From an uncultured Selenomonadales bacterium (GTDB lineage: Bacteria > Bacillota > Negativicutes > Selenomonadales > Selenomonadaceae): a stretch of 64,000 nt of DNA. Of this stretch, positions 36,410-45,700 are shown piece by piece. The first letter of the stretch is position 1. Each line of letters begins with the position of its first letter. The DNA is taken from assembly GCA_947165145.1 (NCBI GenBank), contig CAMUZG010000008.1, positions 1 to 64,000 of the forward strand, written 5' to 3'. The notes under the pieces were generated by a model. The model was not told the origin of the DNA, made no database searches, and saw only the letters and a program-made list of their open reading frames with translations. The position numbers were made by a program, and so were the translations under genes.

Positions 36410-37687
36410 CTAATCTTGTCGGGGTTTAGGTTTCTCGTAAACGTCGGTGTGCAGGAATTCACTGCGGATAACGTCGTTGCCGCTGTACCACACGCGATAA
36501 ATTGACGGCGTCATATCGGAGCCTTCGCGTTCAATGGCAATATCCGCGCCACCCAAATCGGCTTTCGTGCCCAAAACGTAGACGCTCAACGTGGAGCCGT
36601 ACGCCTCGGCGATAAGGTAGACATTGTGCGGAAAATCGTTGCGGAATTTGAAATCAAGATAACCGTCAGCAACAGTGGCATCGCGTCCTGGCGCAACGTA
36701 AGTCGATTGATAAAAATGCGGAGTGCGTTCGGTCGGCGTGAGACCCGCAAGCAAAATCGCGTTGTAAAGCGTGGAGCTTACTTGGCAGACGCCGCCGCCG
36801 TAATCTTCCGCAGGTCGCCCGTTGATTATGACGCCCGCAACTTTGTAGCCGTTATCCCACGTGCGTTCGCCGACAGTATCATTGAAAGAAAAAGTCCAAC
36901 TGCTTTTCACGAGCTTGTTGCTGATTGCGTTTGCGGCAATCCAAATGTTGTCACCGCGGTCGCCGGGATTGTAATAGGTGCTGTACGTGCCGAGTACCGA
37001 ATCGATTGCGGAAATGTCTTCGGTCGTGATGAACGGCGGAATTTCTTCAGGCTTGAGGTCAATCGCGCCTTTTGGCAGGTTTAGCGTCGTTAACGGTTCG
37101 GTCAGCGACAAGGCGAGTTCTTCGACGTTGAGCCGTTTGCCGATAACGCCAGGGATTTTTTCAATCGCACCGCCCGATGAAAATCTGCACAACGCGTTAA
37201 CAGGATCGCAATCAATCTTCGCGGCAATGTCGGCAAGTTTTTCGTTGAGCTTTGTAGCGTCGAATTCGGCGGAAAGTTTGACGTTGCGTCCGTTGAGCGC
37301 ACATTTGATTTGGTCGTTGAAGTTGCTAACAGTCGAGCCGCCGCGTCCGTAGCTGAATGCCTCTTGCGTCGCCTTGTCAACGAGCGGTTTAAGATCAATT
37401 TCTTCGGGCATGACGACGAATTCTTCCGTGCCGTATCTGAAAGTGAGCTTGTGAATTTTTTGGTTAGCAACGTTCGTGAAAAATTTTTCTGCGCCACGTT
37501 TGTCGAGTCCGTTGATAGGTTGACCTTCCGAACGCACGCCGAGAACAATTTTGTTGCCGTCCGCGATTGAATTTGAGAAGGCTAAAGTTCCCGCGCCGAC
37601 GACAGCTACTCCCGCCGCCACGATTGCCGCGGCCTTCGTCGAGAGAAAATTTTTTAGGTTAAACTTTTGAGCTTCCGAAGTCTCCAC
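36410..37687 (-). CDS. VanW-family protein
   Basis: A 425-aa exported protein. N-terminal membrane helix AAAIVAAGVAVVGAGTLAFS (~18-38). A region resembling the putative peptidoglycan-binding domain seen in such proteins (~60-200) precedes the VanW core: WIAANAISNKLVKSSWTFSFNDTVGERT and the YGGGVCQVSSTLYNAILLAGL hallmark. The reaction is unknown; the link to vancomycin resistance is by name only. The start is GTG 37687 with GGAGG 10 nt upstream. It is first in a minus-strand run with ftsW, fitting a cell-wall role. Its promoter is a near-duplicate of the mnmA promoter. Confidence 0.9.
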   Translation of the reverse strand: METSEAQKFNLKNFLSTKAAAIVAAGVAVVGAGTLAFSNSIADGNKIVLGVRSEGQPINGLDKRGAEKFFTNVANQKIHKLTFRYGTEEFVVMPEEIDLKPLVDKATQEAFSYGRGGSTVSNFNDQIKCALNGRNVKLSAEFDATKLNEKLADIAAKIDCDPVNALCRFSSGGAIEKIPGVIGKRLNVEELALSLTEPLTTLNLPKGAIDLKPEEIPPFITTEDISAIDSVLGTYSTYYNPGDRGDNIWIAANAISNKLVKSSWTFSFNDTVGERTWDNGYKVAGVIINGRPAEDYGGGVCQVSSTLYNAILLAGLTPTERTPHFYQSTYVAPGRDATVADGYLDFKFRNDFPHNVYLIAEAYGSTLSVYVLGTKADLGGADIAIEREGSDMTPSIYRVWYSGNDVIRSEFLHTDVYEKPKPRQD

Positions 37688-37718
37688 AAAAATTTCGCCT
37701 CCATATTTTATTCACGTC

Positions 37719-37746
37719 ATTATAGCCGAAAATACTTTTTTATCAA
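37719..37746 (-). promoter_or_regulatory. Promoter of vanW
   Basis: Minus strand TTGATA (37741-37746), 16-bp spacer, TATAAT (37719-37724). The same spacer length and nearly the same flanks as the mnmA promoter. Confidence 0.8.
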
Positions 37747-37859
37747 ACAGTTGCGGGAAAAAATATGCCTCGGTGAACATAGGCGCAAAAAAAAACACGC
37801 AGTCAAGGTCGGCATTGAAGTTGACGTGAAAAAATCCTTGACGCGTGAAATTTTTTTTA

Positions 37860-40800
37860 TCATTTCAGATATTTTGTTAAGGTCTCCAAAAGTTTCGGGA
37901 TGTCGAGCGGTTTGGCAAGGTGATCGTTCATGCCAGCATTGATTGCGTTGGCTTTGTCCTCGTCGAAAGCGTTGGCAGTCATCGCGACAATCGGCACGGT
38001 CTTGGCGTCGGGGCGGTCGAGTGCGCGAATTGCACGTGTCGCTTCGTAGCCGTTCATAATCGGCATTTGCACGTCCATTAAAATCAAGTCGAAGTGATTC
38101 TGCGGCGACTCCTCGAATTTTTTCACAGCAACAGTTCCGTCGTTAGCGTCCACAACGTCAAGCCCAATCTCCGTCAAAATCGCTTTGGCAATCTCGCGGT
38201 TGACCTCAATATCTTCAACAAGCAGGACGCGTTTGCCGCTGAAATTCGTCGAAGAAAGGTCGTCGTGGTTATTCTCTTTTTCCTCTTTACCGCTAATCGC
38301 CCGTGACAACGCATTTTTCAAGTCGCTCATGAATAGCGGCTTCGTGCAGAAAGTCGTGACGCCCGCAGCTTTGGCTTCCTGCTCAATGTCGGAATAATCG
38401 TAGGCAGTCAAAATTATCACGGGTGCACTATCGCCCACGACGCGGCGAATTTGTCGGACGGTCTCAATGCCGTTTTGGTCGGGCATGAGCCAATCAACAA
38501 TGTACGCGTCAAAAGGATCGTCATCGAGCGCACGACCTGCGCGAAAGACGGCTTCACGAGGCGACGTTGTCCACTCTGAACGCATACCTATCTGTCGCAA
38601 AATGGCGGTGACGGATTCGCACGTGTTGAACTCGTCGTCGACAACGAGCACGCGCAAATTTTTCAGCTCTTGAATCGGAATCGGCTTGACGTTCTGCTGA
38701 AGTTTGAAATCAAGGTTGACTATGAATTCGCTACCTTTATCCTTTTCGCTCTCGACGGAAATATCGCCGCCCATCAACTCAACCATCTTTTTGGTAATCG
38801 ACATGCCGAGACCAGTGCCTTGAATGCCGCTTTTCGTCGAAGTCTCTTCGCGTTCAAAGGCGTCGAACACGTGCTTGAGAAATTCTTTGCTCATACCGAG
38901 ACCGTTGTCCTTAACGCGGAATTCGTATCTGGCGCAACCTGGAATGTCCGAATTGTGTTGCGAAATGCGGAAGAAGATTGAGCCGGTTGACGGCGTATAT
39001 TTAACGGCGTTGCTCAAAATATTTATCAGCACTTGATTAACTTTGAGCTGGTCGGCGTAAATGTCCTCGTTCTTGACTTTGAAGGCGTCGATGTGGAATT
39101 TCTGTTGCTTGGCGGTGATTTGCGGCTGAATGATGTGAATCAAATTGTGAATCAAATCGGAGAGATTGCAAGGTTGTTCGGCAACTTCGACGCGCCCGCT
39201 TTCAATGCGACTCATGTCGAGAATATCGTTAATCAAGCCGAGCAGATGATTGCTTGACGACAAAACTTTTTTCAACGAGTCTTTGACCTGCGTGCGATTA
39301 TCAAAGTGTCGCAAAGCCATCGTCGTGAAGCCGATAATTGCATTCATGGGCGTGCGAATATCGTGGCTCATGTTCGACAAGAACGTTGTCTTTGACGCGT
39401 TGGCATGTTGAGCTTGAGCGAGAGCTTCGGCGAGTTCCTGGTTGCGGGCAAGTGATTCGCGGGTTTGTTCGTCGACGTTCGCGAAGCCGACGCCCACTGC
39501 GTGCAGACCTTCATCCATGCGGACAATGCGCAACATCATGAAATGTTCTTCGCCGTTGCGCAACATGACGTATCGATGAGAAATGATTTCTTCTTCGGCA
39601 AGCCGCGCACGCAAATTTTCGGGCTGAATGAAATTAAACAAGTCGTCGCGGTCGTTCGGCACGACAAAATCCCGAATGTAATTGTACATCGCCGTTTGGA
39701 ACTTGATAACGTCACTTTGCTTGCGATTGAGCTGCTCCGCAAATTCGGGCGCGACCCGATAACAAACCGCCTCGTCCGAATCGAGATTCCAATGGTAGAC
39801 GAGCCGATAATCAACCGTGAACGCTTGAATCATATCGCTTTGCCGACGGCGACGACGTTCCTCGGACAGCAATTTTGTCTGCAGACGAAGTTTTTCTTCC
39901 ATTTCCTCACGTTTAACGCGGTTTTCGGCATCGGTAATATTTTTCAAGTGGAGGAGCGCGGTATTCTTGCGTGCCTGCATGATTATCAGCGCGAAGACGA
40001 TAAACATTGCCGTGACGGTCAGCAGGACTTGAATTATTGAGCGGTTGCGCATGGCGGTGCTTACGGCGGAAATTTCTTCTTCAATCTTGCCTTCGCGAAT
40101 CAGATAGGTTAACAGCCAGCCTGTGTGTTGCACGGGGCGATAGTAAAGCATTTCTTGCACGCCGCGATAATTGAACGACGCCATACCGCCGCGGCTGTTG
40201 GCAAAGTCGAAATTGATTTGATCCTTTGAAAAGCCGGGCTCAAAGTTCGCTTCGCCGAGCGCGTCCAAAAGATTTGAGCCGCTGTCCAAACTGCCAAGCA
40301 CCGCGTCCGTCAGTGATTCGCCGCTGGTGTGGTAAAGGTTAAAGAACGTCATTTCGCCCGCCGTTGTGTGCACGAGGATGCCCGATAAAAATTTCGACAT
40401 GCTCAATCGGATAAAGCAATTTTTAATCGGCACGCCTTGAAATGCGACGCCCGACACCGGCACGACGACTGCAACGGTCTTGTCAGCCGCGTCAAGGTTG
40501 TAGGTAAAAATTTTCGGCTCAACAATCATTTCATCGGCGAAAAAATATTCGTCACTGTGCGCCAGGGCACCTTCGGGCGTGAAGACAACGCCGTTGACAT
40601 TGGACATTGCGAACTGGTCAACGCCGCAGAAAGTTTTCATTTTGCCGAGAAATGCGCTCAAAGTTTCGACGCTTTGTAAATCGTTCGGCGACAGGATTTT
40701 CAGCGCGGATTCAATGTTGCCGATTCGCACGTTGATTCGAGCTGTGATGACTTGTTCGCGGCGGTCAGTCAGTTCGCGCAGATAAATTTCGCTAACCGAG

Positions 40801-40949
40801 TGCACTGCCTCGTTGATTCCATTTTGTGAAATGTGATTTATCCACAGCGTCGAAAAAATTAGCAACGCCGCAATCATCGCGCCGCCGATTATCGCAACGG
40901 AGGCTGTGCTTCTGTCCTTATTAACCGCAGTAGATTTTTTTTCATCCAT
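37860..40949 (-). CDS. Hybrid histidine kinase with two receiver domains
   Basis: A ~1029-aa membrane sensor. TM1 (IIGGAMIAALLIFSTLWI, ~20-38) and TM2 (IIQVLLTVTAMFIVFALII, ~330) flank an extracytoplasmic region of ~285 residues, probably Cache-like. A coiled coil and a PAS-like region (~400-510) lead to the H-box FLSNMSHDIRTPMNAI (His near 527). The ATPase has an N-box (LINILSNAVKYTP), G1 (KDNGLGMS) and G2 (GTGLGMSITKKM). REC1 (Asp in AYIVDWLMPDQNG) and REC2 (Asp in LILMDVQMPIMNG) follow; no HPt domain or output domain is visible, so a separate phosphotransfer partner is expected. The ATG at 40949 has GAGG 9 nt upstream; a longer frame to 41021 lacks support. Confidence 0.93.
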   Translation of the reverse strand: MDEKKSTAVNKDRSTASVAIIGGAMIAALLIFSTLWINHISQNGINEAVHSVSEIYLRELTDRREQVITARINVRIGNIESALKILSPNDLQSVETLSAFLGKMKTFCGVDQFAMSNVNGVVFTPEGALAHSDEYFFADEMIVEPKIFTYNLDAADKTVAVVVPVSGVAFQGVPIKNCFIRLSMSKFLSGILVHTTAGEMTFFNLYHTSGESLTDAVLGSLDSGSNLLDALGEANFEPGFSKDQINFDFANSRGGMASFNYRGVQEMLYYRPVQHTGWLLTYLIREGKIEEEISAVSTAMRNRSIIQVLLTVTAMFIVFALIIMQARKNTALLHLKNITDAENRVKREEMEEKLRLQTKLLSEERRRRRQSDMIQAFTVDYRLVYHWNLDSDEAVCYRVAPEFAEQLNRKQSDVIKFQTAMYNYIRDFVVPNDRDDLFNFIQPENLRARLAEEEIISHRYVMLRNGEEHFMMLRIVRMDEGLHAVGVGFANVDEQTRESLARNQELAEALAQAQHANASKTTFLSNMSHDIRTPMNAIIGFTTMALRHFDNRTQVKDSLKKVLSSSNHLLGLINDILDMSRIESGRVEVAEQPCNLSDLIHNLIHIIQPQITAKQQKFHIDAFKVKNEDIYADQLKVNQVLINILSNAVKYTPSTGSIFFRISQHNSDIPGCARYEFRVKDNGLGMSKEFLKHVFDAFEREETSTKSGIQGTGLGMSITKKMVELMGGDISVESEKDKGSEFIVNLDFKLQQNVKPIPIQELKNLRVLVVDDEFNTCESVTAILRQIGMRSEWTTSPREAVFRAGRALDDDPFDAYIVDWLMPDQNGIETVRQIRRVVGDSAPVIILTAYDYSDIEQEAKAAGVTTFCTKPLFMSDLKNALSRAISGKEEKENNHDDLSSTNFSGKRVLLVEDIEVNREIAKAILTEIGLDVVDANDGTVAVKKFEESPQNHFDLILMDVQMPIMNGYEATRAIRALDRPDAKTVPIVAMTANAFDEDKANAINAGMNDHLAKPLDIPKLLETLTKYLK

Positions 40950-40992
40950 GGCGTGGAACCTCGCTTGTAAACTTTCAACTTTGACTGCACCG

Positions 40993-41021
40993 ATTTTATT
41001 AGAATTGACTAAAGATAGCAA
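40993..41021 (-). promoter_or_regulatory. Promoter for the hybrid kinase gene
   Basis: Minus strand TTGCTA (41016-41021), 17 bp, TAAAAT (40993-40998), 44 bp before the chosen ATG. This also argues against the longer start at 41021. Confidence 0.6.
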
Positions 41022-41086
41022 GCCTTATTTTGCGGCAGGGATTGTTTTGCGCGAGTTGAATAGATTTTGAAAAGGAGATGATTTAA

Positions 41087-41689
41087 TTGAGCAGTGTGCA
41101 AGACGAATTGAAAAAAATTTTGGCGGCGATTGATGAACGTGACCAGAAAAATTTTGCGGCTCGTGTCGACTTGAAAAATTTGATGGACATCGGCTACGAC
41201 GAGGCTACCGACGTTCTAGCCAACAACTGCGCGAAATTCCACGAGCTTTATCCTAAGGATTTGTTCTTCAAGTTCGGCGCAAGAATTCTGCGTTTCTACA
41301 ACGACAGATTCCGCAGCGTGCATCTCGGCTTGATTAACAAGGTCATTGCCGCTTACTTCGACGGAACTTTCAAGGACGCGAAAAATTTCCATGAGACGCC
41401 TATAAAATTTCTTGCCGCAGAGCTCAACCGATTGCTTGCCGCGTTGCATGCCGAGTTCGGCGAAGAAAAAATTTTCGGCGACAAAGCTACGCTTGCGGTC
41501 AAGATGATTGGCGACGATTCGAGTTACGGGCAGATGATTGGCACGCTGAATTTTGTTTTGGAGTTCGACAGGCGCGGCGACGAGTGGCGGCTTTTCAAAA
41601 TAAAAAATGTCGAAGAACTGGTTCCGCCAATTCTCGACATAGCAGAAAGATTTTGGCCTGCTTCTTGGGATTTGGGAATTAAGCTGTGA
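41087..41689 (+). CDS. Hypothetical protein, 200 aa
   Basis: A soluble, mixed alpha/beta protein with no signal peptide and no recognised domain. The N-terminal 30 residues form a charged helix (VQDELKKILAAIDERDQKN). The central part has RILRFYNDRFRSVHLGLINKVIAAYF. It starts with TTG at 41087, AAGGAG 10 nt upstream, divergent from the hybrid kinase. The 3' end (TGGGATTTGGGAATTAAG) is followed at once by a palindromic repeat element. Confidence 0.6.
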   Translation: MSSVQDELKKILAAIDERDQKNFAARVDLKNLMDIGYDEATDVLANNCAKFHELYPKDLFFKFGARILRFYNDRFRSVHLGLINKVIAAYFDGTFKDAKNFHETPIKFLAAELNRLLAALHAEFGEEKIFGDKATLAVKMIGDDSSYGQMIGTLNFVLEFDRRGDEWRLFKIKNVEELVPPILDIAERFWPASWDLGIKL

Positions 41690-41754
41690 CAGTGACGGTT
41701 ATTTTTCCGCCTGACAGCGTTGTTAGATTGTCAGTCGAAAAAATTCCGCGTCAC
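41690..41754. repeat. Palindromic repeat element, copy C (core only)
   Basis: CAGTGACGGTTATTTTTCCG...CTGACA pairs imperfectly with TGTCAGTCGAAAAAATTCCGCGTCAC. The same core lies in the element at 50914-51030. Terminal inverted repeats are missing here. It fills the gap between two convergent genes, where it could act as a terminator. Confidence 0.75.
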
Positions 41755-42252
41755 TCACGTTTGACCATTACGAACGAGTTCACGAGCCGCTTTGCCCGAC
41801 AAATGCTCAATCGTCATCACGGGCACCGACACCGCATTGACGCGGGCAACTTCCTTGGCACGCAGTTCAATTTCCGCCGTTGAAGAATATTTATCCGCCA
41901 AAAGTTCGAGGGCACGACGTTTTTCGGGATCGTTGTCGTCCTCGATAATTTTTATTCGCCCGAAAGCAATCGCGCTTGTAAAGTACGTGGTAAACTCTTC
42001 GGCAATGACATCGTGGCGACCGACGACGCAGAAAGAAACTTTGTCGTTGTTGCGCATGGCGTCGAGCTTGTGACCGGTCTTCGCGCTGTGGAAGTAAATT
42101 TTTCCGTCGGCAAAGGCGTAATTCATCGGCACGGCGTAACAATAACCGTCGTCGCCCGAAAGTGCCAGCACACCGTAATCACCGTCGCAAAGAATTTTTT
42201 CAGCCGTCTCCGTCGACAAGACGCATTTCTTGCGGCGCATATCTCTGAACAT
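41755..42252 (-). CDS. Pyridoxamine 5'-phosphate oxidase-family (NimA-like) flavoprotein
   Basis: A 165-aa split-barrel flavin-binding protein. MRRKKCVLSTETAEKIL, GDYGVLALSGDDGYCYAVPM, NYAFADGKIYFHSAKTGHKL and NNDKVSFCVVG follow the common pattern of this group (COG3467-like), which includes nitroimidazole-reductase-like proteins. The physiological substrate is unknown. ATG 42252 with GAGG upstream. It lies 10 bp after the small gene 42262-42642 on the same strand. Confidence 0.85.
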   Translation of the reverse strand: MFRDMRRKKCVLSTETAEKILCDGDYGVLALSGDDGYCYAVPMNYAFADGKIYFHSAKTGHKLDAMRNNDKVSFCVVGRHDVIAEEFTTYFTSAIAFGRIKIIEDDNDPEKRRALELLADKYSSTAEIELRAKEVARVNAVSVPVMTIEHLSGKAARELVRNGQT

Positions 42253-42261
42253 GACAAAACC

Positions 42262-42642
42262 TCAGCGACCAGCAGACACGCCGTCTTGAATCAATTCAAA
42301 AAGTTTTTCGCTTTCACGATTCGCGCCGTCGATTTTGGCGAGTTCGCAACGAAAGTCCATGAGCTTTTTGATTGCCGTGTCGATTTTCTGAAGAGAAATG
42401 TTTTCGTCATCAGCGAGTTTCTTGAGAGCTTGACTGCAACTTTTAATCAAGTCTTCTTTTAATTTTGCGCGATAGCTTCGGTGAGTTTCAAACTCTTCCG
42501 CCAAAGTGTTGAGCTGTTCCATCGTGTGAATCGCCGCGAGGTAATCGTACTTCATCTGCGCGGACAAGGGAGCCGCTGCGCCGCCGCCGACCGAAATAAG
42601 TCCTTTTTCCACAGCCTCTTTGAATCTGTCAATCGTTGCCAA
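42262..42642 (-). CDS. Hypothetical helical protein, 126 aa
   Basis: A small soluble protein that appears wholly helical, with Lys/Glu-rich amphipathic stretches. One Gly/Ala turn (VGGGAAAPLSAQ) lies near residue 20. No domain recognised. TTG at 42642 fits AAGGAGG 7 nt upstream; the longer frame to 42672 would include that ribosome site as coding. Confidence 0.55.
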   Translation of the reverse strand: MATIDRFKEAVEKGLISVGGGAAAPLSAQMKYDYLAAIHTMEQLNTLAEEFETHRSYRAKLKEDLIKSCSQALKKLADDENISLQKIDTAIKKLMDFRCELAKIDGANRESEKLFELIQDGVSAGR

Positions 42643-42736
42643 ATGAAACGCCTCCTTATGGTTTTCGCTCATTGTATCACATTTCGCGACGCGTGCTTAA
42701 TTTTCTGCGGCTGTGGAAAAAATTTTTTCCCTGCGG

Positions 42737-42742
42737 TAGAAT
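42737..42742 (+). promoter_or_regulatory. Possible -10 element for the double GT41 gene
   Basis: TAGAAT (42737-42742) with a poor -35, TGGAAA, 17 bp upstream at 42714-42719. It lies 32 bp before the start. Confidence 0.4.
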
Positions 42743-42774
42743 GAACCAAAAATTTAGCAAAGGACGTGAGCGAC

Positions 42775-45700
42775 TTGGAAGACGATAAAAAATTTTGCGG
42801 CGATGATTGTAGCGATAAGCGGCAGGAAATTTCGCGGCTACGTGATGAACTTGTTCAAGCGCGGGAATTTTTCCACGACAAAGAAAAAATTTTACAGCTC
42901 GCCAAAAAAATTTTCGCACTCAAACCCGACGAGCCCGAACCTGTCGAACGCGTCTCAATGATTTATATCGATTACAACATGGCGGACGAGGCGGAAGCAG
43001 TCGTAACCTACCTTGAAAAAAATTTCCCGCAAACGTCGCGGCGATTGATGTTGCGTGCTCACGTCGCTTGGGTCAAAAACGATTTTTCCGCTTGCATAAA
43101 ATTTGCCGAGCAGGCGTTGGCGATTGACGACGACTTTTTGACGACAATGCAGCTTAACAATCTTTTGGGACAAGTTTATCGGGCTGTCGGCGAAGTCAGC
43201 AAGGCAATCGACCATTACAAACGCAACGCCGAGTTTGACTTGTCCACCGTGGAAAATTCGCCACAATACGCGCAAGCCGAAAATATCAGCCGCAACGATT
43301 ACAGCAACTGGCTTTTCAATCTGCACAATCTCAATGTCACCCGCGAAGAACTTTTCAAGACGGCGGGCGGTTTCGGCAAATTCTTCGAGAAAATTCCGCG
43401 CTACAATCACAATCGCAAACGTCACGCTCGCCACAAAAAAATTCGCGTCGGATACATTTCGGGCGACATTCGCTTTCACGTCGTCGCGTTCTTCAGCGCA
43501 AATTTTTTCACGGCGTACGACAAGACGCGCTTTGAAGTTTTCATTTACGCCAATAACACTGCGGATCACATCACGGAACAATTCTCGGCGAACGTCGACG
43601 GCTTCCGCGACATCTTGGACAAGTCCGCGCAGGACGTTGCCAATCAGATTGTCGACGACGAAATTGATATTCTCGTTGACTTGGCGGGACACACGGCGAA
43701 CAATTCCCTTGAAGTTATGGCGTACAAGCCCGCGCCGATTCAAATCAGCGGCATTGGTTATTTCGACACGACGGGGCTTGATACGATTGATTATTTCCTT
43801 GCCGACAAGTTCACCGACCCCGAAGGTCTCAACGAAAAATTTTTCACGGAAAAAATCTTGCGTCTGCAGCACAGTCACTTTTGCTACGTATGGCACGATT
43901 TGGCGCATTACGTCACGCCCGCGCCTTGCACTAAAGCCGGTTACGTCACGTTCGCGAGCTTTAATCATTTTGCAAAGGTGACTGACGACATGCTCAAGCT
44001 TTGGGCGGAGATTTTGAACGCCGTGCCGAATTCTCGACTGTATCTCAAAGCCTCGGTCTTCGGAGAAAATTACGGTCGGGAACTCGTTCGCGAACGCATG
44101 AAGTCTGCAGGCATTGATCTTGACCGCGTGGACTGCGAGCCGATTGAAAGTGATTACGTTCGCTGTTATGAGCGCGTTGACATTGCGCTTGATACGTTTC
44201 CATACCCCGGCGGCGGCACGACTTGCGATGCGTTGTATATGGGCGTTCCCGTCATCACGTTGGTCGGTGAGCGGCACAATTCCCGTTTCGGCTATTCGTT
44301 GCTGATGAACATCGGGCTTTATGAGCTTTGTGCCTTCAGCGCGGAAGATTATGTTCGCAAGGCGATTGAGCTTGCCGAAGATCGTGAGCGTTTGCGCGAT
44401 TATCATTTGACAATTCGGCGGCGTATGGAAGAATCGCCCGTCATGAACGATACGATTTACATGGGCGAGCTTGAATTGTCTTACGAAAAAATTTTCAGCG
44501 CGTGGCTTAATCGCAAACCGTTGCCAGACTTCCCGCAAGAACCTGAGCCAATCACCAAAGCTCAAGCCAAGGAATATTATCGGCGGGCAATGAGTTACAT
44601 CCCACTTGCTGACGCGAACGACAACAGTAAACTCAATCGCGTCGACTTCAAGCGCACGGTTTATTTCGGCGAGCTTGCCGCGCAGGTTGAATCGGTGTGC
44701 GACGCGAAACTTCTCGTGACGATTGCCGACAGACTTTTTAACTCGAACGACAATGTTGGTTCATATGAATTCATGCGTGCGGCAATGGAGTACATTTATT
44801 CGCCGAAAGGTGTTGCGCAAAATTATCCGAGAAATTTTATCATGGAGTGTCACAGCAGGTTTGCGAAGTTCGCGCACAACAATTTGAATTACGTCGAGGC
44901 GATTGAGCATTATGAACGGGCGTTTGAACTTGCCGATAATCCTGTGCGTCGTTTTGAGTTCTATGACGCGATTCTTTTGACCTTGCATTTTTTGGACATC
45001 ACGAGCGAAGAACTTGCCGCGCCGCATTTCGATTATCAAAAGTTGTTCGCGGACATCAAGCCCTACACGACTTATCACGCGCCACACGATAGAATTCGAG
45101 TTGGCTACATTTCGGGCGATTTCCGCAAGCACGCGGTGTTCATGGTGGTTTTCGGCTTTATGAGCTGTCACGACCGTTCAAAATTTGAAATCACTTGCTA
45201 CAGCCGCAACAAGGAAGATGATTCTTACACCGATTTATATCGGCGCGGCGTGGAACATTTCGTTGACGTGCGCGGTTTGAGCGACGAGGCGATTGCCAAA
45301 AAAATTCACGACGACGAAATTGATATTGCCTTCGATTTGGCGGGACACACCGGCTACAACGGATTGCCCGCGTTGGCGTATCGTCCTGCGCCCGTGCAGA
45401 TTTGCGGTATTGGCTACATGTCGACGACGGGGCTTGACGCAATCGACTACTTCTTGACCGACGAGGTGCTTGACCCGCCGAATCAGAATCGTGAAAAATA
45501 TTTCAGCGAAAAATTTTTGTACATGCCCGCGCAGTTCAGTTATGCTCGCCGCGAAGATTTGCCCGTGCCTGACACCGCGCCCTGCGTCAAAAATGGTTAC
45601 GTGACTTTCGGGACGATTTGCCGCTATTCTAAGATGAACGACGACATGTTCGCCATTTGGACTGAAATTTTAAATCGTGCGCCCAACGCTAAACTTCTCA

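Noticed and set aside
42955-44565. 536-codon open frame on the minus strand
   Set aside because: It lies entirely antisense to the conserved GT41 coding sequence; codon bias of that gene keeps the opposite frame open. No ribosome site or domain.
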